Assembly (NCBI GenBank): GCA_963734725.1 | Contig: CAVTIX010000008.1 | Span: 372,001 to 436,000, forward strand | DNA length: 64,000 nt | Source of the DNA: DASXKD01 sp963734725 | Lineage (GTDB): Bacteria > Actinomycetota > Actinomycetes > Streptosporangiales > Streptosporangiaceae | Direction: 5' to 3' | Part shown: positions 44,731-53,137 of the stretch, in pieces | Layout of the letters: each line of letters opens with the position of its first letter | How positions within the stretch are numbered: position 1 is the stretch's first letter | Position numbers and translations under genes: made by a program | Notes under the pieces: model-generated | Databases searched by the model: none | Seen by the model: only the letters and a program-made list of their open reading frames with translations | Told to the model about the DNA's origin: nothing

Positions 44731-46413
44731 ATGTCTGACTACTTTGACCTAGGCAGCTATACCCGGCGGGTGACCACCGGCTCGGACCTGGCGCAGACCT
44801 GGTTCACCCGCGGGCTGGTGTGGGCGTACGGGTTCAACCACGAGGAGGCAGCCGCCTGCTTCGAGCGGTCCGCCAAGGCCGACCCCGCGTGCGTGATGGC
44901 GTACTGGGGGCTGGCCTACGCGCTGGGCCCGAACTACAACAAGCCGTGGGAGGCGTTCGCCCCGGATGAGGTGTCCACGTCGATCTCCCGCGCTTCGGCC
45001 GCGCTGGCCGCGGCCGAAGGCCACGCCGAACGGGCGGCGCCGGTGGAGCGCGCCCTGGTGGGTGCCCTGGCCTCGCGCTACCCAGCCGCCGGGCCGGCCG
45101 TCGCCGAGCTGGCCGGGGCCGGGGGCGGCGCGGCGTGGAACGCCGGATACGCCGGCGCCATGCGTGAGGTGTACCGGGCGTATCCCGATGACCTGGATGT
45201 CGCCGCGCTGTTCGCCGACGCGCTGCTGAACCTCACCCCGTGGGCGCTATGGGACCGGATGACCGGAGCGCCGGGCCCGGGCGCGGCCGCGGTGGAGGCC
45301 AAGGAGGTGCTGGAACGCGCTCTGGCCAGCCCCGGTGGCGAGGCGCATCCGGGCGTCCTGCATATGTACATACACCTGATGGAGATGTCGGCCCGGCCCG
45401 AGGACGCGCTGCGCGCGGGTGACCTGCTCCGGGATCTGGCGCCGGACGCGGGCCACCTGAGGCACATGCCCACGCACCTGGACGTGTTGTGCGGCGACTA
45501 CCGGAGTGTTGTCTCCGCCAACACCGCCGCGATCACGGCCGACGAGAAGTTCCGCGCGCGGCACGGCGCGATGAACTTCTACACGCTGTACCGGGCGCAC
45601 GACTACCACTTCAAGATCTACGGCGCGATGTTCCTCGGCCAGGCGCGGGCCGCCCTGGACGCCGCGGACCAGCTCGCGGCGGCGATCCCGGAGGGCCTGC
45701 TCCGGGTGGAGAGCCCGCCCATGGCGGACTGGCTCGAGGGCTTCGTGCCGATGAAGCTGCACGTGCTGGTCCGGTTCGGGCGCTGGCCGCAGATCATCGC
45801 CACGCCGCTGCCCGGCGACCCGGAGCTGTACTGCATGACCACGGCCATGACGCATTACGCGAAGGGCGTCGCCTTTGCGGCGACCGAGCAGGTTGACCGG
45901 GCCGCCGAGCAGCGCGCGCTGTTCACCGCCGCGGTCGGGCGGGTCCCGGAGTCCCGCACCCTCTTCAACAACGCCGGCCGGGACATCCTCGCCGTAGCCG
46001 GGGCCATGCTGGACGGGGAGCTGGAGTACCGCCGGGGGAACTACGACGAGGCCTTCGCCCGGCTGCGGCACGCGGTCGAGCTCGACGACGGGCTGCCCTA
46101 CGACGAGCCGTGGGGCTGGATGCAGCCGGCCCGGCACGCCTACGGCGCGCTCCTCCTGGAGCAGGGACGGGTGACCGAGGCCGAGGCCGTCTACCGGGCC
46201 GACCTCGGCCTCGACGACACGCTGGCCCGGTCCAGCCAGCACCCCGGAAACGTCTGGAGCCTGCACGGCTACCACGAATGCCTGGCCCGGCTGGGCAAAC
46301 GGGAACAAGCGGGCATCGTTAATCAGCAACTCAAGATCGCCGCCGCGTACGCAGACGTGCCGATCGAGTCGTCGTGCTACTGCCGGGGGGCCGCCGCGGC
46401 CGGGCACAGCTAG
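44731..46413 (+). CDS. Tetratricopeptide-repeat protein
   Basis: 560 residues, cytoplasmic (no signal or membrane segment). Opening DLGSYTRRVTTGSDLAQTWF is followed by TPR-like helical pairs such as GLVWAYGFNHEEAAACFERS and AKADPACVMAYWGLAYALGP; later LEYRRGNYDEAFARLRHAVE and ALLLEQGRVTEAEAVYRADL. Likely a scaffold or adaptor; no catalytic motif. I chose the ATG at 44731, 115 bases after the regulator gene. The stop codon TAG is part of the CTAG that begins MITE-like copy 2. Confidence 0.8.
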   Translation: MSDYFDLGSYTRRVTTGSDLAQTWFTRGLVWAYGFNHEEAAACFERSAKADPACVMAYWGLAYALGPNYNKPWEAFAPDEVSTSISRASAALAAAEGHAERAAPVERALVGALASRYPAAGPAVAELAGAGGGAAWNAGYAGAMREVYRAYPDDLDVAALFADALLNLTPWALWDRMTGAPGPGAAAVEAKEVLERALASPGGEAHPGVLHMYIHLMEMSARPEDALRAGDLLRDLAPDAGHLRHMPTHLDVLCGDYRSVVSANTAAITADEKFRARHGAMNFYTLYRAHDYHFKIYGAMFLGQARAALDAADQLAAAIPEGLLRVESPPMADWLEGFVPMKLHVLVRFGRWPQIIATPLPGDPELYCMTTAMTHYAKGVAFAATEQVDRAAEQRALFTAAVGRVPESRTLFNNAGRDILAVAGAMLDGELEYRRGNYDEAFARLRHAVELDDGLPYDEPWGWMQPARHAYGALLLEQGRVTEAEAVYRADLGLDDTLARSSQHPGNVWSLHGYHECLARLGKREQAGIVNQQLKIAAAYADVPIESSCYCRGAAAAGHS

Positions 46414-46593
46414 GGCGTGTCCCGTAGATCTTGGCCCTCGCGAGCGGCCGCATGAAGGGGGATGGGGAGGCGGGCAGGGGATCGCAAGGCGGAGGAGGAG
46501 CTCACAGCGGAGCTATGAGCGACGACGACAACGCCGCGAGGCGCCCGTCCGGCGGACGCGCAGCAGGCTAGGGATTTGCGGGACACGCCCTGG
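46410..46593. mobile_element. MITE-like element, copy 2
   Basis: About 184 bp with inverted ends AGGGCGTGTCCCGTAGATC and (reverse complement of the right end) AGGGCGTGTCCCGCAAATC. Left flank CTAG, right flank CTGG. Same core blocks as copy 1. A block TGAAGGGGGATGGGGAGGCG lies in the left arm here, while copy 1 has its reverse complement in the right arm, so the ancestor was probably a longer palindrome from which each copy lost a different arm. Confidence 0.85.
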
Positions 46594-46629
46594 CCGGCGC
46601 CTCGCGGGCAGCGGCGTAGTGTCGGTGCC

Positions 46630-47148
46630 ATGACCGTGGCTGGACGGAAGGTCCTCCTGCTCGCCGCGAGCGACTTCGAGGACATGGAGTTGCTGTACCC
46701 GCTGTACCGGTTGCGCGAGGAGGACGTCGCGGTGACCGTGGCCGGCCTCGACGACCAGCCGGTGACCGGAAAGAAGGGCCACGGGCCGGTCGCCGTCGAC
46801 ACCGCGGTGGACGGGCTTTCTGCCCGCGATTTCGACGCCCTTGTCATTCCCGGCGGTTATGCGCCGGACAAGCTGCGGCGCTCAGCCGCCGTGCTCGGCC
46901 TGGTGCGGGAGTTCGACGACACGGGGAAGCCGATCGCCTTTATCTGCCACGCCGGATGGGTGCCGATCTCCGCGAAGATCGTCAAAGGCCGGCGCGCGAC
47001 CAGCGTGGCGGCGATCCGCGACGACATGGTCAACGCCGGCGTCGACTGGGTGGACCAGGCCACGGTCGTCGACGGCAACCTGATCTCCGCCCGGACGCCC
47101 GCCGACCTCGGCCCGTGGATGAAGGCGCTGCTCCGGGCGCTGGAATGA
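46630..47148 (+). CDS. DJ-1/PfpI-family protein
   Basis: 172 residues. The nucleophile Cys is in FICHAGWVPISAKI and the acidic residue in LAASDFEDMELLYPL near the N-terminus. Family members act as cysteine peptidases, glyoxalases or stress chaperones; the AICHGxW-type motif fits the PfpI subgroup. I chose the ATG at 46630 over one inside the MITE-like element. The reductase gene follows after 28 bases. Confidence 0.88.
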   Translation: MTVAGRKVLLLAASDFEDMELLYPLYRLREEDVAVTVAGLDDQPVTGKKGHGPVAVDTAVDGLSARDFDALVIPGGYAPDKLRRSAAVLGLVREFDDTGKPIAFICHAGWVPISAKIVKGRRATSVAAIRDDMVNAGVDWVDQATVVDGNLISARTPADLGPWMKALLRALE

Positions 47149-47176
47149 TCGCCAGCCGGCGGGGGGTAACGCGTCC

Positions 47177-47845
47177 ATGACAACAGTGGGGCTGATCGGA
47201 AGCGGCCGCATCGGCGGCGCCGTGGCGCGGCTCGCGGCAGCGGCCGGGCACCAGGTGCTGCTCAGCAACTCGCGCGGTCCGGACACGCTTGCGGACCTGG
47301 CGGCTGGCCTCGGGCCGCTGGCCCGGGCCGCGGCCGGGCAAGAAGCCGCCGAGGGCGGCGAACTCGTCGTGATCGCCATCCCGTTGGGGGCATATCGGAG
47401 CGTTCCGCCCGGGCCGCTCGCGGGGAAGGTGGTCATCGACGCCTGCAACTACTACCCGCAGCGCGACGGGCAGTTCCCCGAGCTGGACAGCGGCGCGCTG
47501 ACCAGCAGCGAGCTGACTCAGCGGCACCTGCCGGAGTCCGCCGTGGTGAAGGCGTTCAACAACATCTACTACCGGCACCTGGCGTCGCTGGCCCGCCCGG
47601 CCGGGGCCGCCGACCGCAGCTACCTGCCCATCGCGGGCGACGACGCGGCGGCGAAGGCGGCCGTGACCGCCTTCCTCGACTCGATCGGCTATGGCGCCGT
47701 CGACGCGGGGCCGCTCGCCGAGGGGTGGCGCCAGCAGCCGGGCACGCCCGTCTATGGCGCGCCGTACGGGTCGTTCCAGGACCCGAAGGGCTCGCCCGCG
47801 AGCGCCGACCCGATACGCAAGGCGCTGGCGGCCGCCGAGCGCTAA
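47177..47845 (+). CDS. NADPH-dependent F420 reductase-like protein
   Basis: 222 residues. Rossmann motif VGLIGSGRIGGAVARLAA at the N-terminus, the NADP-favouring LLSNSRGPDTL, DACNYYPQRDGQ, then KAFNNIYYRHLASLARP and the IAGDD motif. This matches F420H2:NADP+ oxidoreductase-type proteins, though many members use other cofactors. Encoded with the PfpI gene, possibly a stress-related pair. Confidence 0.82.
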   Translation: MTTVGLIGSGRIGGAVARLAAAAGHQVLLSNSRGPDTLADLAAGLGPLARAAAGQEAAEGGELVVIAIPLGAYRSVPPGPLAGKVVIDACNYYPQRDGQFPELDSGALTSSELTQRHLPESAVVKAFNNIYYRHLASLARPAGAADRSYLPIAGDDAAAKAAVTAFLDSIGYGAVDAGPLAEGWRQQPGTPVYGAPYGSFQDPKGSPASADPIRKALAAAER

Positions 47846-47879
47846 GCCGCCGCGCGGCGCCGGGCGCCGGGCGCCGCTG

Positions 47880-48149
47880 TCAGTCCCGGGGCGCCTTGCC
47901 ATCGGCCGACTGGCCGGGCAGGGTCAGCGGGGACCGTTTGATGGCTGGCAGGTAGGTGGTCAGCTCCGCGCTCGCCGCGTCGGCCGCCTGGTGCTGGGCC
48001 TGCTGCTGCTCGGACCTGGCGACAGCGGCGTCGAGCCGCTGGGTCATCCTGCGCAACCGTCTGGCGCGGACGCGCGCCTTCACCGCCCGGTCGGCCGAGT
48101 AGAGCAGGAACACCACCGCGGTCGCGGCAAGAAGGAGCAGGCCAGCCAC
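47880..48149 (-). CDS. Small single-pass membrane protein
   Basis: 89 residues: one N-terminal membrane segment (AGLLLLAATAVVFLLYSADR), then a basic, helical cytoplasmic part (VKARVRARRLRRMTQRLDAA) and a Gln/Ala-rich stretch. No known family recognised. It converges on the reductase gene. Confidence 0.6.
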   Translation of the reverse strand: MAGLLLLAATAVVFLLYSADRAVKARVRARRLRRMTQRLDAAVARSEQQQAQHQAADAASAELTTYLPAIKRSPLTLPGQSADGKAPRD

Positions 48150-48241
48150 GAAACCCCCGCTATCTATGGAAGCTGCCTTCGGCGCTTTCCAGGCTATGCG
48201 AGCCCGTCTCCCGGCAGCGCCATGCCGGCGCTGATGTCATG

Positions 48242-48412
48242 GCCTCCCTCGCGGGACGTCGTGCCGGAGGCGCGCAGGCCAGCTGCGCGCTGGCTTCGGG
48301 AGGCATGGGGTCCGGGGGCTTGCCCCGGGACCAGCAGGGTCTCGGCGCCGGGAAGCCGCGGCGCGGAGCGATGCGGCGTTCGGCCCGGTGGCTGCGGCAT
48401 GACACTGCCTGT
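48242..48412 (+). repeat. Dispersed intergenic repeat, copy C
   Basis: Starts GCCTCCCTCGCGGGACGTCG and ends GGCTGCGGCATGACACTGCC. Shorter than A and B by about 30 bases because one of the two internal GTGCCGGAGGCGCGC units is missing. Confidence 0.85.
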
Positions 48413-48429
48413 GGTTGACAGCGGATGTC

Positions 48430-49689
48430 TCATAGCCCGAGCAGCCGCACGGCGTTGTCGTGGCAAACCGCCCGCAGCCACGCCGCGCCGAGGTCCAGGC
48501 GGGCCAGCGCTTCCAGCTGGTCCAAGTAGGGGTACGGGATGTTGGGGAAATCGCTGCCCAGCAGTATGCGCCCGGCCGCGGCGGCCAGCCGCGGCCGCAG
48601 CGCCCGCGGGAACGGCGCGAGGCGCTCCATGAAGCCGGTGAACGCCATCGTCGTGTCGAGATGCACGCCGGGGTAGCGCTCGGCCAGGTCGAGGAACTCG
48701 CCATACTCGGGTGCGCCCAGATGAGCGACGATCATCGTCAGCCGGGGATGGCGGGCGAGCACCGCGGAAACCGGCCCGGGCCCGGTGAACCGGCCCGGCG
48801 TCGGCCCCGAGCCACAGTGCACCACGACCGGCACGCGCGCCTCGGCAAGCGCCCCCCACACCGCGTCCAATGTCTCGTCCCGCGGATCGTAGCCGCCCAC
48901 CTGGAGGTGCGCCTTGAACAGGCGGGCGCCCGCGCCGATCGCCTCCGCCACGTAGGCGCCGGCGCCGGGCTCGGCAAAGAACGTGGCGCTGTGCAGGGCA
49001 TCCGGGACCCTGGCCGCGAACCCGGCCGCCCACGAGTTGAGCCACGCGGCCATGCCCGGCTTGTGCGGGTACAGCAGCGCGCTGAACCTGCGCACGCCGA
49101 ACGCCCGCAGCAGGGCCACCCGCTCTTCCTCGGGCAGCCGGTAGGCGATCGGCCAAGCGCGGCCCACCCCGGCGCGACCGCCTTCGAAGAACGCCCAGAC
49201 CTTGGCCAGCACGTTCGGCGGCATGAAATGCGTGTGGATGTCCACCAGGCCCGGCAAGCCCAGGTCCTGCCAGAAGGCGACGACCGCGGCCGCCTCCGCC
49301 GGGGCGGCCCCGGCCGGGCCCACGGCCGAGGCCAGGACCGCCGCCTCGCGCCGGAGGCGGCCGGCCTGGTCGGCGTGCCCGGCCCGTTCGTAGCCTGTCG
49401 CGGCGGCCTCGCGTTCGGCGATCTCCGCGCGCACGATCCGCTCGGCTTCGCCCACGGCCGCGCCGCGCCGCGGCGCCTCGCCCGCGCCGAGGCCTGCGGC
49501 GGCGCCCGCGAAGTGCGGGCCGCTGGCTACGCCGGGCGCCGGCGCCGCGGGGACGGCCCTGGCGTTGTCGATCGCGGCCAGGGCCGAGCGCAGCGCCGAC
49601 GCGGCGGTCTTGTCCCGTGCCCGGAGGGCGGCACGCAACGCCGTTTGCAGCCGGTCCCGGACCGCCGCGTTGCCCACAGGGGAAACCAT
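48430..49689 (-). CDS. Fusion: YqeY-like domain plus metal-dependent amidohydrolase
   Basis: 419 residues in one frame. Residues 1-130 resemble GatB/YqeY-type proteins (RDRLQTALRAALRARDKTAA, SALRSALAAIDNA, GEAERIVRAEIAEREAAATG, YERAGHADQAGRLRREA). From about 145 an amidohydrolase_2 barrel begins: LVDIHTHFMPPNVLAKVW (metal HxH), VVVHCGSGPTPG, MIVAHLGAPEYGEF and LLGSDFPNIPYPYL (metal Asp). The barrel is of the ACMS decarboxylase/uracil-decarboxylase-like group. The two parts are normally separate proteins. It starts four bases after the GNAT gene. The physiological substrate is unknown. Confidence 0.82.
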   Translation of the reverse strand: MVSPVGNAAVRDRLQTALRAALRARDKTAASALRSALAAIDNARAVPAAPAPGVASGPHFAGAAAGLGAGEAPRRGAAVGEAERIVRAEIAEREAAATGYERAGHADQAGRLRREAAVLASAVGPAGAAPAEAAAVVAFWQDLGLPGLVDIHTHFMPPNVLAKVWAFFEGGRAGVGRAWPIAYRLPEEERVALLRAFGVRRFSALLYPHKPGMAAWLNSWAAGFAARVPDALHSATFFAEPGAGAYVAEAIGAGARLFKAHLQVGGYDPRDETLDAVWGALAEARVPVVVHCGSGPTPGRFTGPGPVSAVLARHPRLTMIVAHLGAPEYGEFLDLAERYPGVHLDTTMAFTGFMERLAPFPRALRPRLAAAAGRILLGSDFPNIPYPYLDQLEALARLDLGAAWLRAVCHDNAVRLLGL

Positions 49690-49693
49690 AGGG

Positions 49694-50371
49694 TCAGCCA
49701 GCGCGGCGGAAGAGCTGGAAAGAGCCGAGCGGTACGAACCCGGCCGACAGCAGGGCCCGCACGCTGGCCGCGTTGCCCGGGGCGACGGCGGCGAGGGCGA
49801 GCTGGCCTTCGGGGAGCACGCCCAGCGCGTCCGCGGCCAGCCTCGCTCCCCCGCCCTGCCCGCGCCGCGCCGCTTCGATCTCGAAACTCAGCTCGGTGAG
49901 CCCGGCGATGCCCCGGCTGACGGTGACGAGGGCGGACCGGCTGTGATCCGGGTAACCCAGCACCCGGGGCTCATCCCTGATCCGCGCCGCGAACCGCGCC
50001 CGCGGATGTGCGGCCAGATCGGGCCGGTCGACCAGGCGGGGCGGGGCGCCGGGGCGGCCGGAGCCGCGCCCGGCCAGCAGCATATCCAGGGAGTCGATCC
50101 AGCCCGCCGGTCCGGCCAGGGCCGCGATCAGCCGCGGATCGTGCGCGCCGCCGAACCCATCCGCGCCGAGCGAGGCGATCCGCTGGTCGGAGATGTCCGG
50201 CGCCACCGCGAACACGGCATGAGCGGTGAACGAGAAGATCGCTTCCAGGCCCGGCCGCCACGGTGGCGCCCGCTCCCAGCCACCGTCCGGATCCGGGAAC
50301 TGGCCCGCCGCCGCCGCGGTGATCAGGCCCGCGAGCGGGTGCTCCCCGGTGCGCGGCGGTTCGGCGGACAC
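49694..50371 (-). CDS. GNAT-family N-acetyltransferase-like protein
   Basis: 225 residues from the GTG at 50371. The N-terminal half contains TGEHPLAGLITAAAAGQFPD; the C-terminal half has the acetyl-CoA fold signature EIEAARRGQGGGARLAADAL followed by AAVAPGNAASVRALLSAGFV. The pattern R-x-G-x-G-x-A is degenerate but recognisable. Upstream in-frame codons lie opposite the phosphatase remnant and are not coding-like. It precedes the amidohydrolase gene with a 4-bp gap. Confidence 0.78.
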   Translation of the reverse strand: MSAEPPRTGEHPLAGLITAAAAGQFPDPDGGWERAPPWRPGLEAIFSFTAHAVFAVAPDISDQRIASLGADGFGGAHDPRLIAALAGPAGWIDSLDMLLAGRGSGRPGAPPRLVDRPDLAAHPRARFAARIRDEPRVLGYPDHSRSALVTVSRGIAGLTELSFEIEAARRGQGGGARLAADALGVLPEGQLALAAVAPGNAASVRALLSAGFVPLGSFQLFRRAG

Positions 50372-50451
50372 GCCGCCCACGGTACCGACCGGGGCGCCTG
50401 CCCGCGGCGAGCGGCGCCGGGCACGCGACGGCGCGGGCCAGAATTGGTGCA

Positions 50452-50987
50452 TGGTGCTAGCGACGGTCTCGGGCGGCGCCCGTGCTGCCGGGCCGGAAGC
50501 TGGCCACCGGGGGCAGGGTGAGATCTTCGCCCTCGCCTCCCCCACCGGGTTCGTGTTCACGAGGTACCTGCGCCGGGCCCTGGACAGCCGTCGCGATCCT
50601 GACCGGCACGGCGGTAGCGGTCGGGCAGATCGGCGACACGATCGCCGTGGCCGGGCACGCGGGCAGCTACCAAGCCGTGGCCCTGCGCCCCGCGCTGAGT
50701 ACGTGAACGAAACGGCGTTCCTCACCGGTCCGGATGCACTCGGCGAACTGCGGATCGACGTCACCCCGGCGGCGCAGGCGGACACCGTCATCCTCGCCAC
50801 CGATGGCCTGCGCTTCAAGATCCTGGACGACCTGGCCACGGCCGCCCCGTTCGCGCCGTTCTTCGAAGACCTGGCGGCCTTTGCCCGCTCGGAGCAGGCC
50901 TCAGACGACGCGGTGCGCGCGTTCCTGGCCGGCCTGGATGACCAGAGCGGTGACGGCAAGACCCTGGTCGCCGCCGTCCGGGCCTGA
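50452..50987 (+). pseudogene. Decayed PP2C-type serine/threonine phosphatase
   Basis: Only the C-terminal part of a PP2C_2-type phosphatase is readable. One frame gives TAVAILTGTAVAVGQIGDTI (the metal-site VGQIGDG region) up to a TGA at 50704; the next frame takes over with EYVNETAFLTG, VILATDGLRFKILDDLA, APFFEDLAAF and DDQSGDGKTLVAAVRA. One base is missing near 50700, and the N-terminal half of about 130 residues is lost. A possible start (NWCMVLATVSGGA) is at 50452. Confidence 0.72.
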
Positions 50988-51000
50988 CCGCACGCCGCAG

Positions 51001-51035
51001 CCGCCGGGCCCGGTGGCGTAGACCGGGCCCGGCGG
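51001..51035. terminator. Strong hairpin between convergent genes
   Basis: Perfect 14-bp stem (CCGCCGGGCCCGGT) with a 7-base loop, followed on the plus strand by a short T-containing stretch. Placed between the phosphatase remnant and the MMPL gene, it can act in both directions. Confidence 0.65.
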
Positions 51036-51069
51036 CTGGGTTTGCGTTATATGACCAGTGGCTCCCTCC

Positions 51070-53070
51070 TCATCGCCGTGTCCCGGTGCCTACCAGCGCG
51101 CGGCCGGCTGAGCCGTGCGGGGCGGCGGCGGCTGCCGGGCGGGCGGCAGCCAGGCCCCGACCGGACGCCTGCGGGCGGGCCGGGGCAGCTGGCGCCTCGT
51201 GCAGGCCGATCCGCTGGTGCAGGCGGCGCAGCGGGCCGGGCGCCCACCAGTTGGCCGGGCCCAGCAGGGTCATGGTGGCCGGGACCAGGATGCAGCGGAT
51301 GAGGGTGGCGTCCACCGCGACGGCGATGGCCAGGGCGAGGCCCATCTCCTTGATGCCCAGGGTCTGCCCGGAGGCGAAGCCCAGGAACACGATCAGGATC
51401 AGGAGCGCGGCGGAGGTGATGATCCGCCCGGACCGCTGCAGCCCGTTAGCGACGGCGTCGCTGGTGGTGTTGCCTTCGTCGCGAGCTTCCTTGATCCGCG
51501 ACAGCAGGAACACTTCGTAGTCCATGGACAGGCCGAAGGCGAAGGTGAAGATGATGACCGGGGCCCAGGCCTCGATGGCGCCGAAAGCGGTGAACCCGAG
51601 CAGCGAGGCCAGGTGACCGTCCTGGAACACCCACACCAGGGCGCCGAACGTCGCGCCGAGCGACAGGACGTTCATGGCCAGCGCCTTGACGGGGATGAGC
51701 ACCGATCCGGTCATCAGGAACAGCAGGGCGAAGGTGGCCAGCGCGATCCATGCCACGGCGTAGGGGATCCGGCTGGCGATCTCGGCCTTGAAGTCGGCCA
51801 GGGAGGCGGCCGAGCCGGTGACATAGGTGGTGAAGTGCGGGCGGTGGTCGCGCAGCACGCTCACCAGGTGCTCGGCAGCGCTGCCCTGGGTAGACCCGGT
51901 CGGGGTCACGTCGAGGACGCTGACGTTCCCGTGCAGGCCGTGCTCCACGCTGACCGCGGCCACGCCGGGCTCGTGCGCCAGGCTGGCGGCGTAGGCGCCG
52001 ATGGCCGGGTCGCTGGCCGGGATGCGGGCGACGACCTGGATCGGGTCGGCCTGCATGCCTCCCGGGAAGCGGGCCAGCAGGGTCTGGTCGACCTGGCGGG
52101 CTTGCGAGCTGGCAGGCAGGGTGCGCGGGTCACCGAGCCCGTAATGGGCGTGCAGGTAGGGGAGTGCGGCGGCGGCCAGCAGCCCGGCCACGGCGAGGGC
52201 GGCCAGCGCGGGGCGGGCCTGCACCGCGCGGGCCAGCCGGCCGAACCACCCGTCGGAGGCGTCCTGGCGGGCCTTGGCGCCCAGCTTGGGTCCCCAGGCG
52301 GCCAGCAGCGCGGGGATCAGCGTCAGCGCGGCGGCCATGGCGATCAGCACGGTGGCGATGCCGGCGATCGCGACAGAGGTGAAGGTGGGGTCACCGAAGA
52401 AGAACAGCCCGGACAGGGCGGTGGCGACGGTCAGCGCGGAGAAGGTGACCGTACGCCCGGCGGTCGCCACGGTGTGCTCGGTCGCGGCGGCCACGCTGGC
52501 GCCGGTGGCGCGGGCTTCGCGGAACCGGTTGACCATCAGCAGGCTGTAGTCGACCGCCAGGCCCAGGCCGAGCAGCATCACCACATCGGTCGCGTACGGC
52601 GCCAGGCTGGTGACGTAGGTGACGCTGAGCAGCGCGATGAAGGTGGTGGCCATGGCGGCCAGCGACACGATGATCGGGACCAGCGCGGCGCGCAGCCCGC
52701 GGAAGATGAAGAAGAGCGCGACCAGCAAGATCGGGAACGCGAGCAGGCTCGCGTGCACCAGGTCGTTCTCGGGGGCGTTCATGCCGTCGGCCATCGCGCC
52801 GGCGTCGCCGCCGCTGGCAATAAATGACCAGCCGACCAGGACGATCACCGGCACGGCGAACGGAAGTTTCGGGACACCGAAGCTATTGCTCCCGTGGTGG
52901 CTGACGACCCAGGCCACCCCGGCCCCGGCGAGCACCCCCGCCACGGCGGTCGCGATCTGCCACGCGGCGACGGGACGCGCGGGGGGGCGGGGCGGCGGCG
53001 GTCGCGGCCGGGCGCGTTTCCGCGGTGCTGATCCCCACGTCGGGCTCCCCCTCTCAGACCGTCGTACCAC
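51070..53070 (-). CDS. MMPL-family transporter, N-terminal periplasmic domain missing
   Basis: 666 residues. RND/MMPL lipid or drug exporter of the cytoplasmic membrane. Visible: TM bundle LLAFPILLVALFFIFRGLRA, the proton-relay segment VVMLLGLGLAVDYSLLMVNR, a second periplasmic domain (about 285-420), and a second bundle with FGLSMDYEVFLLSRIKEARD. Normally an N-terminal TM helix and a periplasmic domain of about 130 residues precede the first bundle; here a Pro/Arg-rich start and two hydrophobic stretches (WQIATAVAGVLAGAGVAWVV, FAVPVIVLVGWSF) replace it. Either an atypical member or a deletion derivative. Divergent from the gene at 53138. Confidence 0.84.
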   Translation of the reverse strand: MVRRSERGSPTWGSAPRKRARPRPPPPRPPARPVAAWQIATAVAGVLAGAGVAWVVSHHGSNSFGVPKLPFAVPVIVLVGWSFIASGGDAGAMADGMNAPENDLVHASLLAFPILLVALFFIFRGLRAALVPIIVSLAAMATTFIALLSVTYVTSLAPYATDVVMLLGLGLAVDYSLLMVNRFREARATGASVAAATEHTVATAGRTVTFSALTVATALSGLFFFGDPTFTSVAIAGIATVLIAMAAALTLIPALLAAWGPKLGAKARQDASDGWFGRLARAVQARPALAALAVAGLLAAAALPYLHAHYGLGDPRTLPASSQARQVDQTLLARFPGGMQADPIQVVARIPASDPAIGAYAASLAHEPGVAAVSVEHGLHGNVSVLDVTPTGSTQGSAAEHLVSVLRDHRPHFTTYVTGSAASLADFKAEIASRIPYAVAWIALATFALLFLMTGSVLIPVKALAMNVLSLGATFGALVWVFQDGHLASLLGFTAFGAIEAWAPVIIFTFAFGLSMDYEVFLLSRIKEARDEGNTTSDAVANGLQRSGRIITSAALLILIVFLGFASGQTLGIKEMGLALAIAVAVDATLIRCILVPATMTLLGPANWWAPGPLRRLHQRIGLHEAPAAPARPQASGRGLAAARPAAAAAPHGSAGRALVGTGTRR

Positions 53071-53137
53071 CTCACAGACCAGTTGGGGAAGCGCTGGGCT
53101 GTGGCGGGGGACCGCCGGGTGCAGGAATACTGGCGGG

